Of a DNA stretch of 44,289 nucleotides, positions 21,321 through 28,504 are shown piece by piece. The position numbers were made by a program, and so were the translations under genes. Under the pieces are notes generated by a model. It saw only the letters and a program-made list of their open reading frames with translations, was not told the DNA's origin and made no database searches. This DNA comes from a virus, in the IMG/VR virus record IMGVR_UViG_3300048833_000078, positions 1 through 44,289 of that record; one strand, written 5' to 3'. The stretch's first letter is position 1. The number at the start of each line of letters is the position of its first letter.

Positions 21321-21520
21321 GCTACACGCAAGCCCAGGTCGATGCGCTGCGCGCAGCCATCGCCACCGGCGCCCTCGAAGTCCAGAACGGTCAGGAGCGG
21401 GTCAAGTATCGCAGCCTTGAGGAAATGCAGCGGGTGCTCGCGATGGCCGAGGCCTCGATGGCCGGGGCGGCAGGCGTCCGCCCGACCCATTTTCACCCGA
21501 CCTTCGATCGCGGCCTCTGA
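21317..21520 (+). CDS. gpW-like head-tail joining protein
   Basis: 67 aa, the same length as lambda gpW. The sequence Q-V-D-A-L-R-A-A-I-A-T-G-A-L-E-V, then V-K-Y-R-S-L-E-E-M-Q-R-V-L-A-M-A-E follows the helix-hairpin-helix plan in which a Y-R-S-L-x-E/D-[ML] motif starts the second helix. gpW seals DNA in the head and is needed for tail attachment. It sits between terminase and portal exactly as in lambda. Confidence 0.85.
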   Translation: MSYTQAQVDALRAAIATGALEVQNGQERVKYRSLEEMQRVLAMAEASMAGAAGVRPTHFHPTFDRGL

Positions 21521-21532
21521 GGGGATTGAGAT

Positions 21533-23014
21533 ATGAACCTGCTTGACCGCGCAATCGGGGCTGTGGCGCCGATGGCCGCGCTACGCCGTGCGCGGGCGCG
21601 GGCGGCACTGAATGCGGTAATGCACTTTGAGGCAGCAACAGCCGGGCGGCGTGGTTCGTCTTGGCGTCCTGCTGCAAGTGATGCCGACACCGCTGCAGAT
21701 CCAGCGCGCCACCGGCTGGCCTTCATTGCGCGTGACATGGTCCGCAACACGGCCTTCGCAAGCCGTGTACAGGGCGTTGTGGCCAACAATGTGGTGGGCG
21801 ATGGCATCATCCCGAAAGTAAGGGGAAAGTCGAAGGCTGCTCGCGAGAGCCTGCTGGCGGCGATCGAGGCGCATTGCGACACCACGGCGATTGATGCGGA
21901 TGGCCGGCAGAACCTCTATGGCCTGCAGCGCCTCGCGATGAACACCGTGGTCGAGGCCGGTGAGGTTCTGATCCGGTGGCGCCCGCGCGACCTTTCGGAC
22001 AAGCTGCCGCTGCCGTTCCAGATCCAGATCCTCGAGCCCGACTATCTGGACGACAGCCGCGATGGCCAATTGGACAACGGCAACATTGTCGAAGGCGGGA
22101 TCGAGTTCGACAGGATCGGGCGCAGGGTAGCCTATTACCTGTTCTCGCAGCATCCCGGCGCGATGGGGTCGCTGCGTCGTCGTTGGGAAAGCCACCGCAT
22201 CCCGGCGGATTCGGTCTTGCACATCTACCGTCAGGACCGCCCAGGACAAATGCGCGGTGTCAGCTGGTTTGCGCCGGTTGCGCTCCGGTTGCAGGACTTT
22301 GCAGATGGGCAAGATGCCCACCTGATGCGTCAGAAGATTGCCGCCTGCTTCACGGCATTCCGTGTGGCGCCGGATGCCGAGCATCCCGGCACCGATCCGC
22401 AGGACCCTGCCGGGCTCTCCAGCCTGTCGCCGGGTCGGGTGCAGAGCCTGCAGCCGGGTGAGGATATCCGCTTTGGCACACCGCCCGGCGTGACAGGCGT
22501 CGAAGAATTTTACCGCTGGGTCATGCGCGCTGTCAGTGCGGACATGGGCCTGACCTATGAGGCTGTGACCAACGACTTTTCGGGCGTCAACTTTTCCTCG
22601 GCGCGCATGGCGCGGATGGAGATGGATCGGAACGTCAGCAGCTGGCAATGGCTGATGATGGTTCCTCAGATGATGCAGCCGATCGGGCGCTGGATCATCG
22701 AAGACTGGGCCATCGTGAACGGCAAGAATCCGGCCAGCGTGTCGCTGGACTGGGTGCCGCCGCCGCGGGTGATTGTCGATCCGACCCGGGAAATCCCGGC
22801 CATGGCAGATCAGGTCCGGGCAGGGTTCACCAGCCGCGGCGAGATCGTCCGGCGGCTCGGATACGATCCGGAGCGGGTCAACGAGGAAATTGTCGAAGAG
22901 CGCGCAGCCGACCGCGTGGCAGGGCTGATCTTCGACAGCGATGCGGGCGCGGTGAAAGGGCTGCGGCCCTATCCACCCGAAGATGCGCCCCCTCAAAAAG
23001 GAGATGAGGCATGA
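21533..23014 (+). CDS. Portal protein, lambda gpB family
   Basis: 493 aa. Family features include an early W-R-P-A-A-S-D-A-D-T-A, R-H-R-L-A-F-I-A-R-D-M-V-R-N, L-Q-I-L-E-P-D-Y-L, H-I-Y-R-Q-D-R-P-G-Q-M-R-G-V-S-W, D-M-G-L-T-Y-E-A-V-T-N-D-F-S-G-V-N-F-S-S-A-R and W-V-P-P-P-R. It forms the dodecameric ring at the vertex through which DNA enters and to which the tail binds. GAGGGGATTGAGAT precedes the ATG. It overlaps the protease-capsid gene by 4 nt. Confidence 0.95.
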   Translation: MNLLDRAIGAVAPMAALRRARARAALNAVMHFEAATAGRRGSSWRPAASDADTAADPARHRLAFIARDMVRNTAFASRVQGVVANNVVGDGIIPKVRGKSKAARESLLAAIEAHCDTTAIDADGRQNLYGLQRLAMNTVVEAGEVLIRWRPRDLSDKLPLPFQIQILEPDYLDDSRDGQLDNGNIVEGGIEFDRIGRRVAYYLFSQHPGAMGSLRRRWESHRIPADSVLHIYRQDRPGQMRGVSWFAPVALRLQDFADGQDAHLMRQKIAACFTAFRVAPDAEHPGTDPQDPAGLSSLSPGRVQSLQPGEDIRFGTPPGVTGVEEFYRWVMRAVSADMGLTYEAVTNDFSGVNFSSARMARMEMDRNVSSWQWLMMVPQMMQPIGRWIIEDWAIVNGKNPASVSLDWVPPPRVIVDPTREIPAMADQVRAGFTSRGEIVRRLGYDPERVNEEIVEERAADRVAGLIFDSDAGAVKGLRPYPPEDAPPQKGDEA

Positions 23015-25074
23015 ACGAGATCAGGCTCTATGGCAGCGTCGGGGGCAGCTGGTGGGATGAAGAGTTCTTCACCGCCGCCCAGGTGCGCGAGCAGCTGGAC
23101 AGCGTGTCAGGCCCCCTGACAGTCCGGATCAATTCTGGTGGCGGGATCGCGTCAGAGGGGCAGGCGATCTACACCATGCTGGTCGACTACCCAGACGAGG
23201 TGCATGTGGTCATCGACGCAGTCGCCATGTCTGCGGCCAGCCTGATTGCCATGGCCGGCGACACGATCACCATGCGCCTCGGCAGCTACATGCTGGTGCA
23301 TGACCCGGCTCAGCCGTGGGCCGAAGGGCGCGGCACCTCTGCGGACCATCAGCGCGCTGCCAAGCAGCTTGAGGTTGTCGCCGGTGCCTATGCTGCCGTC
23401 TACGCCAAGCGTGCCGGGATCAGTGTCGAGGAAGCGCGCCAGATCATGCGCGACGAAACCGTCATGGATGGCCCGACCGCGCTGATGCTGGGCTTTGCCA
23501 CGGCTGTTGATGACGCCGTCGAGGCCGAGCCGGTCGCGCGGTTCGATTACAGGATTTACGCCCACGCGCCGCAGTCGCTGCGCGAGGCGTCACAGGTTCT
23601 GGGCGCACAGCCCGGAAAGGCGGCCATTGTGGCCATGATGTCGGGGATGCCCCGCAAACCGAAACAGGAGACCACGATGGCGGAAGAAGCCACCGAAACG
23701 CCGGCGGTGGAGGCCGCCGAAGAGGAACTGACCCAAACCGAATCCGGCGAGGGGCAGCAGGAAGAGCAGCCCGCGCCCGAGACGGTGACCGCCTCTGCGA
23801 CGGACCGCCAGCGCGCGCAGCGCATCCGCGACACCGTGGCCATGGCCGGTTTTGAGCCGTCGATGGCCCTCGACATGATCACCCGTGGCCTCTCCGCCGA
23901 ACAGGCGCTGGCCGAAATCCTGACCAAACGCAAAGAGGGAGACGCGACCATGAGCGGCGCGAACCATTCGGGTCACCGCCCGGCCACGATCACCGCAGAT
24001 GCGCGTGACAAGTTCCGCGAGGGTGCCGAGCGCGCCCTGATGATGAAGGCGGGGCTGAAAGGCGGCGAACGGAACGAGTTTTCCAGCCTGTCGCTGGCTG
24101 AGATGGCGCGCGAATGCGTGGTCATGTCGGGCCATAATGGCCGGTTCAACAGTCGCATGGAAATGGTGGGCTATGCCTTCACCATGGCTGGTGCCCATTC
24201 GACCAGCGACTTCGGCAAGATCCTGCAGAACATTCAGGGCAAGGCTGCGCTGGCTGGCTGGGATGAGGCGCCCGAGACCTACCCGCTGTTCACCCGTGCT
24301 GGTGCGCTGACCGACTTCAAGGCGACCACCCGCGTGGGACTTGGTCTGATGTCTTCGCTGCCGAAGGTCGAAGAAGGTGCGAACTACAGCTTCGGCACTG
24401 TGGGCGACCGTGGCGAGCCGATTGCGCTGGCCACCTATGGCCGGATGATCCGCATCACCCGGCAGGCCATCATCAACGACGATCTGTCGATCCTCGGCAG
24501 CATCCCGCAGAAGATGGGCCGCGCCGCCCGTCGCACGATCGGCGATATGGTCTTCGCGATCATTACCGGGAACCCCGCGATGTCGGATGGTGTGGCGCTG
24601 TTCCATGCCACGCATGCCAACCTGGCAGGCTCTGTGGGGGCGCCCAGCGTCACCACCATGGCGGCGGGACGCGCTGCGATGCGCGTCCAGCGCGAGGCGG
24701 CGGGCGGTCCTGTGTTGAACATCACGCCGAAGTACATGCTGGTGCCTGCGGCTCTGGAAACGGTTTCGGCGCAGCTGCTCACCTCGAGCTTCGAGCCCAC
24801 CGCGAACAAGGGGCATGCCACCAACCCTGTTGCGGGTATGGCTGAGCTGATCGTGGACGGTCGACTCGATGTCGCATCGGCGACCGCCTGGTATCTGGCG
24901 GCTGATCCGAATGCCTTCGACACCATCGAGGTTGCTTATCTGGATGGCGTGCAGGCGCCCTTCATCGAGCAGCAGCAGATGTGGACGGCAGACGGGGTGG
25001 AGATGAAGGTCCGCATCGATGCGGGCGTTGCTCCGCTCGACTTCCGCACCCTCTACAAGAACGCCGGCGCCTGA
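23011..25074 (+). CDS. Prohead protease-scaffold-major capsid fusion
   Basis: 687 aa in three parts. Residues 1-200 are a ClpP-like protease with G-G-G at 43-45, Ser74 (A-M-S-A-A-S), His97 (L-V-H-D) and Asp148 as likely triad. Residues about 205-313 are Glu/Ala/Pro-rich and charged, as in scaffolds. Residues 314-687 are the major capsid protein, with Q-N-I-Q-G-K-A-A-L-A-G-W and T-R-V-G-L-G-L-M. Two internal ATGs have strong Shine-Dalgarno sequences: 23677 (AGGAG, 7 nt) and 23950 (GGGAG, 8-9 nt). They would give scaffold-capsid (465 aa) and capsid-only (374 aa) products, as lambda Nu3 is made inside C. Fused protease/capsid genes are known; separate production of capsid is inferred. Confidence 0.93.
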   Translation: MNEIRLYGSVGGSWWDEEFFTAAQVREQLDSVSGPLTVRINSGGGIASEGQAIYTMLVDYPDEVHVVIDAVAMSAASLIAMAGDTITMRLGSYMLVHDPAQPWAEGRGTSADHQRAAKQLEVVAGAYAAVYAKRAGISVEEARQIMRDETVMDGPTALMLGFATAVDDAVEAEPVARFDYRIYAHAPQSLREASQVLGAQPGKAAIVAMMSGMPRKPKQETTMAEEATETPAVEAAEEELTQTESGEGQQEEQPAPETVTASATDRQRAQRIRDTVAMAGFEPSMALDMITRGLSAEQALAEILTKRKEGDATMSGANHSGHRPATITADARDKFREGAERALMMKAGLKGGERNEFSSLSLAEMARECVVMSGHNGRFNSRMEMVGYAFTMAGAHSTSDFGKILQNIQGKAALAGWDEAPETYPLFTRAGALTDFKATTRVGLGLMSSLPKVEEGANYSFGTVGDRGEPIALATYGRMIRITRQAIINDDLSILGSIPQKMGRAARRTIGDMVFAIITGNPAMSDGVALFHATHANLAGSVGAPSVTTMAAGRAAMRVQREAAGGPVLNITPKYMLVPAALETVSAQLLTSSFEPTANKGHATNPVAGMAELIVDGRLDVASATAWYLAADPNAFDTIEVAYLDGVQAPFIEQQQMWTADGVEMKVRIDAGVAPLDFRTLYKNAGA

Positions 25075-25092
25075 TCCGGATTGACCTGATGT

Positions 25093-25125
25093 GACGAAGG
25101 GGCGGCCATCGTGCCGCCCTTCGTC
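25093..25125 (+). other. Strong hairpin after the capsid gene
   Basis: GACGAAGGGGCGGC (25093-25106) pairs with GCCGCCCTTCGTC (25113-25125), with one bulged G. No T tract follows. It may stabilise or process the capsid message, or cause partial termination. Confidence 0.6.
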
Positions 25126-25156
25126 GTTCTGCAACCATGAAACCTGAGGGTTGAAC

Positions 25157-25486
25157 ATGAAAAACTACGTCGACAACGGCGATACCGTGACGGTCGCCGC
25201 CCCCTATGCCGTCACTTCGGGCCTCGGCGCGCTGGTCAGCACCCTGTTCGGTGTCGCGCAAGCCGATGCCGGAAACGGCGCCACGGTCGTACTGGTCACG
25301 CGCGGCACCTTCGACCTCGTGAAGGCTGCATCGCAGGCCTGGACGGTCGGCGCCGCGATCTACTGGGACAATGCCGCGCGCGCATGCACCACCACGGTCG
25401 GTTCCAACACGCTGATCGGCAAGGCCGTCGCAGCGGTTGGCAGTGGCGCTGGCGAGACTATCGGTCGCGTCCGGCTGAACGGCTGA
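25157..25486 (+). CDS. DUF2190 capsid cement/decoration protein
   Basis: 109 aa. The sequence pattern V-T-V-A-A-P-Y-A-V-T-S-G-L-G-A-L-V, then T-R-G-T-F-D-L-V-K-A, Y-W-D-N-A-A and I-G-K-A-V-A-A-V fits DUF2190 proteins, which sit behind capsid genes and stabilise the shell, like lambda gpD in role. GAGGG lies 9 nt before the ATG at 25157. It is preceded by a hairpin and followed by the head-tail gene. Confidence 0.85.
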   Translation: MKNYVDNGDTVTVAAPYAVTSGLGALVSTLFGVAQADAGNGATVVLVTRGTFDLVKAASQAWTVGAAIYWDNAARACTTTVGSNTLIGKAVAAVGSGAGETIGRVRLNG

Positions 25487-25490
25487 TACC

Positions 25491-25820
25491 GTGACCGGCC
25501 TGTTTTCGGGCATGTCCGGCATCATCGTCGGCACCTTTGGTCAGCCGGATATCCTCTATGTGCCGAAGGTCGGCGGGGCACGGCGCATTCCGGGCGTGTT
25601 TCGCGAAGCGCCGACCGAAGCGATCGATCAGGACGGCCACCCCGTCCTGATCGTTGCCCCGACATGGCGCGTGCAGCGGCATCTGGTGCCGGAAATCGCC
25701 AAGGGGGACCGGATCGAGCCGGGCAACGGCAAGATCTACGCCGTTCTGAACCACGACCCTTCAGGATCGCCCGCCGAGGATGCCTTCCTGATCTGCGAGC
25801 TTGAGAGGATCTTCGATTGA
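25491..25820 (+). CDS. Head-tail attachment protein, gpFII-like
   Basis: 109 aa. The beta-rich C-terminal 70 residues (R-R-I-P-G-V-F-R-E-A-P, P-V-L-I-V-A-P-T-W-R-V, G-D-R-I, G-K-I-Y-A-V-L, F-L-I-C-E-L) fit the lambda gpFII type, which forms the connector's tail-facing surface. The GTG at 25491 is used; the ATG at 25512 is an alternative. It overlaps the next gene by TTGA. Confidence 0.68.
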   Translation: MTGLFSGMSGIIVGTFGQPDILYVPKVGGARRIPGVFREAPTEAIDQDGHPVLIVAPTWRVQRHLVPEIAKGDRIEPGNGKIYAVLNHDPSGSPAEDAFLICELERIFD

Positions 25821-26239
25821 GCCAGAGAACCGCATTCCGTGCCCTTGCGCGTCAGGCGCTGTCGGCTGACCCGCGCATGGGTGAGTTGACGCAGCTTTCG
25901 GCCTGGGCAGCCGGTATTCCAGCCGAGATCCTGCCGGTGATCGGCGTCGTCACCCCGCAAGAGCGGGCGGCGATGGACAGCATGGGCGTGATGGAGCGCT
26001 CGACGCTGCTGCAGGTCGTCGTGAAACGCCTCGGTGGGGATGATCTGGAAGACATCCTCGATGAGGACGCCGACGCGATCGAGAAATGCATCGTGGCTGC
26101 GTTCTTCGCGTCCGATTTCCGCTGCCTGCCGGAAAACATGACCGTCACGCTGAATGGCGAAGGCGAGCAGCGCGTCGGCACGGTCGTGGTGGATTTCCGC
26201 GTGACCTGGTTCCGCGATCTCGACGGCACGCTCGCCTGA
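25817..26239 (+). CDS. Minor tail/tail completion protein
   Basis: 140 aa. It begins with a TTG overlapping the upstream TGA. A helical N-terminal half and an E-D-I-L-D-E-D-A-D-A-I-E acidic helix lead to a beta-rich end (V-V-V-D-F-R-V-T-W). Its position matches lambda Z/U, which finish the head-proximal end of the tail, but sequence similarity is weak. Confidence 0.6.
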   Translation: MSQRTAFRALARQALSADPRMGELTQLSAWAAGIPAEILPVIGVVTPQERAAMDSMGVMERSTLLQVVVKRLGGDDLEDILDEDADAIEKCIVAAFFASDFRCLPENMTVTLNGEGEQRVGTVVVDFRVTWFRDLDGTLA

Positions 26240-26305
26240 AACCCGCGCCCGGCTGCCGATCGCGGCCGGACGCCTTCCCCGAAACCCTGCCAATGAGGAC
26301 ATCCC

Positions 26306-26650
26306 ATGGCGACCATCGTGAAGACCCAGATGCGTGGCCCCGGCCAGCGCACCGTGACCGAGACCACGCTCGGCGCCTCGAACGACTTTGTCTATGCGCC
26401 GGGCAACGGCGAGATCCTGATCCTGCGCAACCCGACTGCTGGCGCGGTCGCGTCGGTCATCGATGGCGCCGGGGCGACGTCGAAGGCCGTTCCGGGTGTC
26501 GGCAACGTCGATCTTTCGGCGGGCTACAGCGTCGGCTCCATTCCGGCGGGTGGCGTCCGCGCCATCCCGCTCGACACCATCGGGGCCTATCTCGAGGGCG
26601 CCATCAGCATCACCGGCACCGGCCTTGTGGCCGCGCTGCTTACCTTCTGA
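26306..26650 (+). CDS. Hypothetical structural-module protein (114 aa)
   Basis: 114 aa, Gly/Ala/Val-rich and beta-like throughout (N-G-E-I-L-I-L-R-N-P, A-S-V-I-D-G-A-G-A, V-G-S-I-P-A-G-G-V). GAGGACATCCC precedes the ATG. The composition resembles a decoration or tail-surface domain. No family recognised. Confidence 0.65.
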   Translation: MATIVKTQMRGPGQRTVTETTLGASNDFVYAPGNGEILILRNPTAGAVASVIDGAGATSKAVPGVGNVDLSAGYSVGSIPAGGVRAIPLDTIGAYLEGAISITGTGLVAALLTF

Positions 26651-26658
26651 GGCCTGCT

Positions 26659-26955
26659 ATGGCACGTCTCATCAATTCCACGCGCCGCGACATCGTGCTT
26701 CCGACCCGACATGTTGTTCCCGCGCAGGGACAGGGTCAGGGTCAGCTTGAGACCACCAACGAGGTCATCAACTGCGCGGATAACTGGCCCAAGGTGAATG
26801 GCCTGATCCTCGCGGGCGATCTGGTCGCGGAGTTTGACCCACCGCCCGAGGTTGCAGATGCTCCGGCGCCGGTCATCGCTGCGCCCGCACCCCAAGACGC
26901 GGAAGCCGGTTCAGATCCGGCTGCTGCAAGCAAGGCCGCGCGCCAGAAACCCTGA
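26659..26955 (+). CDS. Hypothetical structural-module protein (98 aa)
   Basis: 98 aa, beginning MARLINSTRRDIVLP. A short Q-G-Q-G-Q-G-Q repeat follows, then a compact middle, then an Ala/Pro-rich C-terminal tail (residues 60-98) probably disordered. It may be a short connector or tail-associated protein. Confidence 0.6.
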   Translation: MARLINSTRRDIVLPTRHVVPAQGQGQGQLETTNEVINCADNWPKVNGLILAGDLVAEFDPPPEVADAPAPVIAAPAPQDAEAGSDPAAASKAARQKP

Positions 26956-26958
26956 TTG

Positions 26959-26997
26959 CCGCTGTCCGCGGGCTGGCCTGATCGGGCCGAACAGCGG
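26959..26997 (+). other. Nested hairpin before the tail tube gene
   Basis: CCGCTGT (26959-26965) pairs with ACAGCGG (26991-26997), with an inner GGCC-TGATCG-GGCC pair. No T tract follows. A related hairpin follows the tail tube gene at 27521-27538. Confidence 0.5.
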
Positions 26998-27074
26998 ACA
27001 TCCCCCACCTGAAAACCGGATCAGCATAAGTCGCCGCGGGCGACCCTGATCGCATGCCAAGAAAGGGCAATCCC

Positions 27075-27512
27075 ATGACGAACGCCATTTCCTACATCGG
27101 GGCCACCATCGGCTGTGTGGTCGGTGTCCCCGCGACTGTCGACTCGACCGGCTTCGGCGCGTTGACCTACACGACCATCGGCAAGATCGCCTCCTTTGGC
27201 GAGGTGGGCGACACGGCGGCTGACATCACGGTCGATCTGCTGGATGGCCGCGTCGAGCACGTCAACGGCTCGAAGGATGGCGGCGCGATCCCCTTTACGA
27301 TCCGCGCTGATGCTGACGACCTCGGTCAGCCGATCCTCAAGGCGCAGGCGAACACCAATAACGAGGTGTCGTTCCGTGTCGTCGATCCAGATGGCCGGAT
27401 TGCCTACTTCTACGGCAAGGTCGCAAACGTCCGCGACACCGCGCGCGAGCCGGGCAGCTACAAGGGCTTCACCGGTGAAATCCGGGTGAACTCGGCGACC
27501 GTGAGGGTCTGA
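27075..27512 (+). CDS. Major tail tube protein
   Basis: 145 aa. The beta-sandwich-like pattern (G-A-T-I-G-C-V-V-G-V-P-A-T-V-D, Y-T-T-I-G-K-I-A-S-F-G-E-V-G-D-T-A-A-D-I, G-G-A-I-P-F-T-I-R-A, N-E-V-S-F-R-V-V-D-P-D-G-R, F-Y-G-K-V) fits siphophage tail tube proteins, and the place before the G/GT chaperone genes fits gpV. GAAAGG lies 9 nt before the ATG at 27075, preferred over the in-frame 27054. Confidence 0.85.
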   Translation: MTNAISYIGATIGCVVGVPATVDSTGFGALTYTTIGKIASFGEVGDTAADITVDLLDGRVEHVNGSKDGGAIPFTIRADADDLGQPILKAQANTNNEVSFRVVDPDGRIAYFYGKVANVRDTAREPGSYKGFTGEIRVNSATVRV

Positions 27513-27520
27513 CGCCTTCG

Positions 27521-27538
27521 CGCCCCGCGTCCGGGGCG
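27521..27538 (+). other. Hairpin after the tail tube gene
   Basis: CGCCCCG (27521-27527), loop CGTC (27528-27531), CGGGGCG (27532-27538). No T tract follows, so it is more likely a stability or processing element than a terminator. Confidence 0.5.
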
Positions 27539-27609
27539 TGATCGGGCCGTCGAGGCCGTGGTTCAGCCCCGGCGGCCCACCATGAACCAGAACCCCAAGG
27601 AACAGAGAT

Positions 27610-28053
27610 ATGGATTTCAACAGCTTCGACAGCCGCGCTGCGGCAGAGGTCGCTGGTCGCCTGCATCTGGCGCACCCCGCCACAGGGGAACTGCTCTATG
27701 CAGACGACAAGCGCGAAAAGCCCTGCATCGTGCTCGTGTTGGGCACCGAGGGCCGAACGGCGCAGGAGGCCTTGCGCGCTCGGCGTAAAACCAAGTTGGT
27801 CGCTGCAAAGAAAGATGATGGCCGCGAGACGCTGGACGAGCTCCATGCCGAGATGGTCGATCGTGCAAAGCCTCTGATCGCTGGCTTCGAGAACGTTTCC
27901 CGGGGCGAGGCACCTGCCTCGAGCGCAGATGCCGAGTGGTTCTTGAACTTGCAGATGGTGACAGGCCGCGAGGGTGAGCGGTCGTTTGTCGAGCAGGTTT
28001 TGGCTTTTGCCACCAGTCGTGAGAACTACCTGGGAAACACCTCAAAGCGCTGA
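27610..28053 (+). CDS. Tail assembly chaperone, zero-frame product (G-like)
   Basis: 147 aa, mostly helical and charged, between the tail tube gene and the tape measure gene as gpG is in lambda. Near its end is G-GGA-AAC at 28032-28038, five codons before the stop, a canonical X-XXY-YYZ slippery heptamer. A minority of ribosomes should shift to the -1 frame there and make a longer G-T product of about 267 aa. The chaperone coats the tape measure and helps tube subunits polymerise. Confidence 0.82.
   Translation: MDFNSFDSRAAAEVAGRLHLAHPATGELLYADDKREKPCIVLVLGTEGRTAQEALRARRKTKLVAAKKDDGRETLDELHAEMVDRAKPLIAGFENVSRGEAPASSADAEWFLNLQMVTGREGERSFVEQVLAFATSRENYLGNTSKR
28032..28038 (+). promoter_or_regulatory. 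-1 ribosomal frameshift slippery site GGGAAAC
   Basis: In the zero frame the codons GGA (28033-28035) and AAC (28036-28038) can re-pair with GGG and AAA after a -1 slip. The zero frame ends at 28051-28053. The -1 frame is open from here to 28412 without a convincing start of its own. Lambda uses GGGAAAG in the same place. GC-rich sequence downstream (GGCGCGGCAG) could slow ribosomes. Confidence 0.82.
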
Positions 28054-28412
28054 TCCTGACGGCGCGGCAGTGGGGTCACTTGCATGCCGTGCCAAAGGGA
28101 TGTGGCGGCGAAAGCTGGTTGAAACGGGCGCAGCGGTTGAGAGAACCGCTGGGTCTGCCCCAGATCGGGGTGGGCGAGTATCTGATTGATGCGATGTTTC
28201 GGCTCGGGCCGGTGCGCAACAACGGAATGTCTGTCAGCGCCCCGGATTGGTCGGAAATCGAAGCCTTCTCCCGCGTCACAGGTCGGATCTCGGAACCTTG
28301 GGAGGCGGAGGTCCTCTACGACATGTGTCACGGCTACTATGGGGCGCTCATCGCGGGGGAGGATCCGCTCGCGATGTCTCCAGTCGAGATCGAGGCAGAA
28401 GGCCAACAATAG
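28038..28412 (+). CDS. Tail assembly chaperone, T-like extension made by -1 frameshift
   Basis: 124 residues in the -1 frame, expressed as the C-terminal part of the G-T fusion. Its sequence includes an H-L-K-A-L-I-L-T-A-R-Q-W-G-H-L-H-A region and the DUF1799-like G-C-G-G-E-S-W. The only independent starts are weak (a TTG at 28080). In other phages the T part binds the tube protein and recruits it to the tape measure. The stop at 28412 precedes the tape measure start by 92 nt. Confidence 0.78.
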   Translation, partial: HLKALILTARQWGHLHAVPKGCGGESWLKRAQRLREPLGLPQIGVGEYLIDAMFRLGPVRNNGMSVSAPDWSEIEAFSRVTGRISEPWEAEVLYDMCHGYYGALIAGEDPLAMSPVEIEAEGQQ

Positions 28413-28504
28413 GCTGACACGGCGGCAGTGCCGCCGGTCAGTCGCTTCTCCAAAAGACCGTGATCGATTGCGGGGCCGCTTGGGTCGCCGCGAAGAGGTA
28501 TGAA

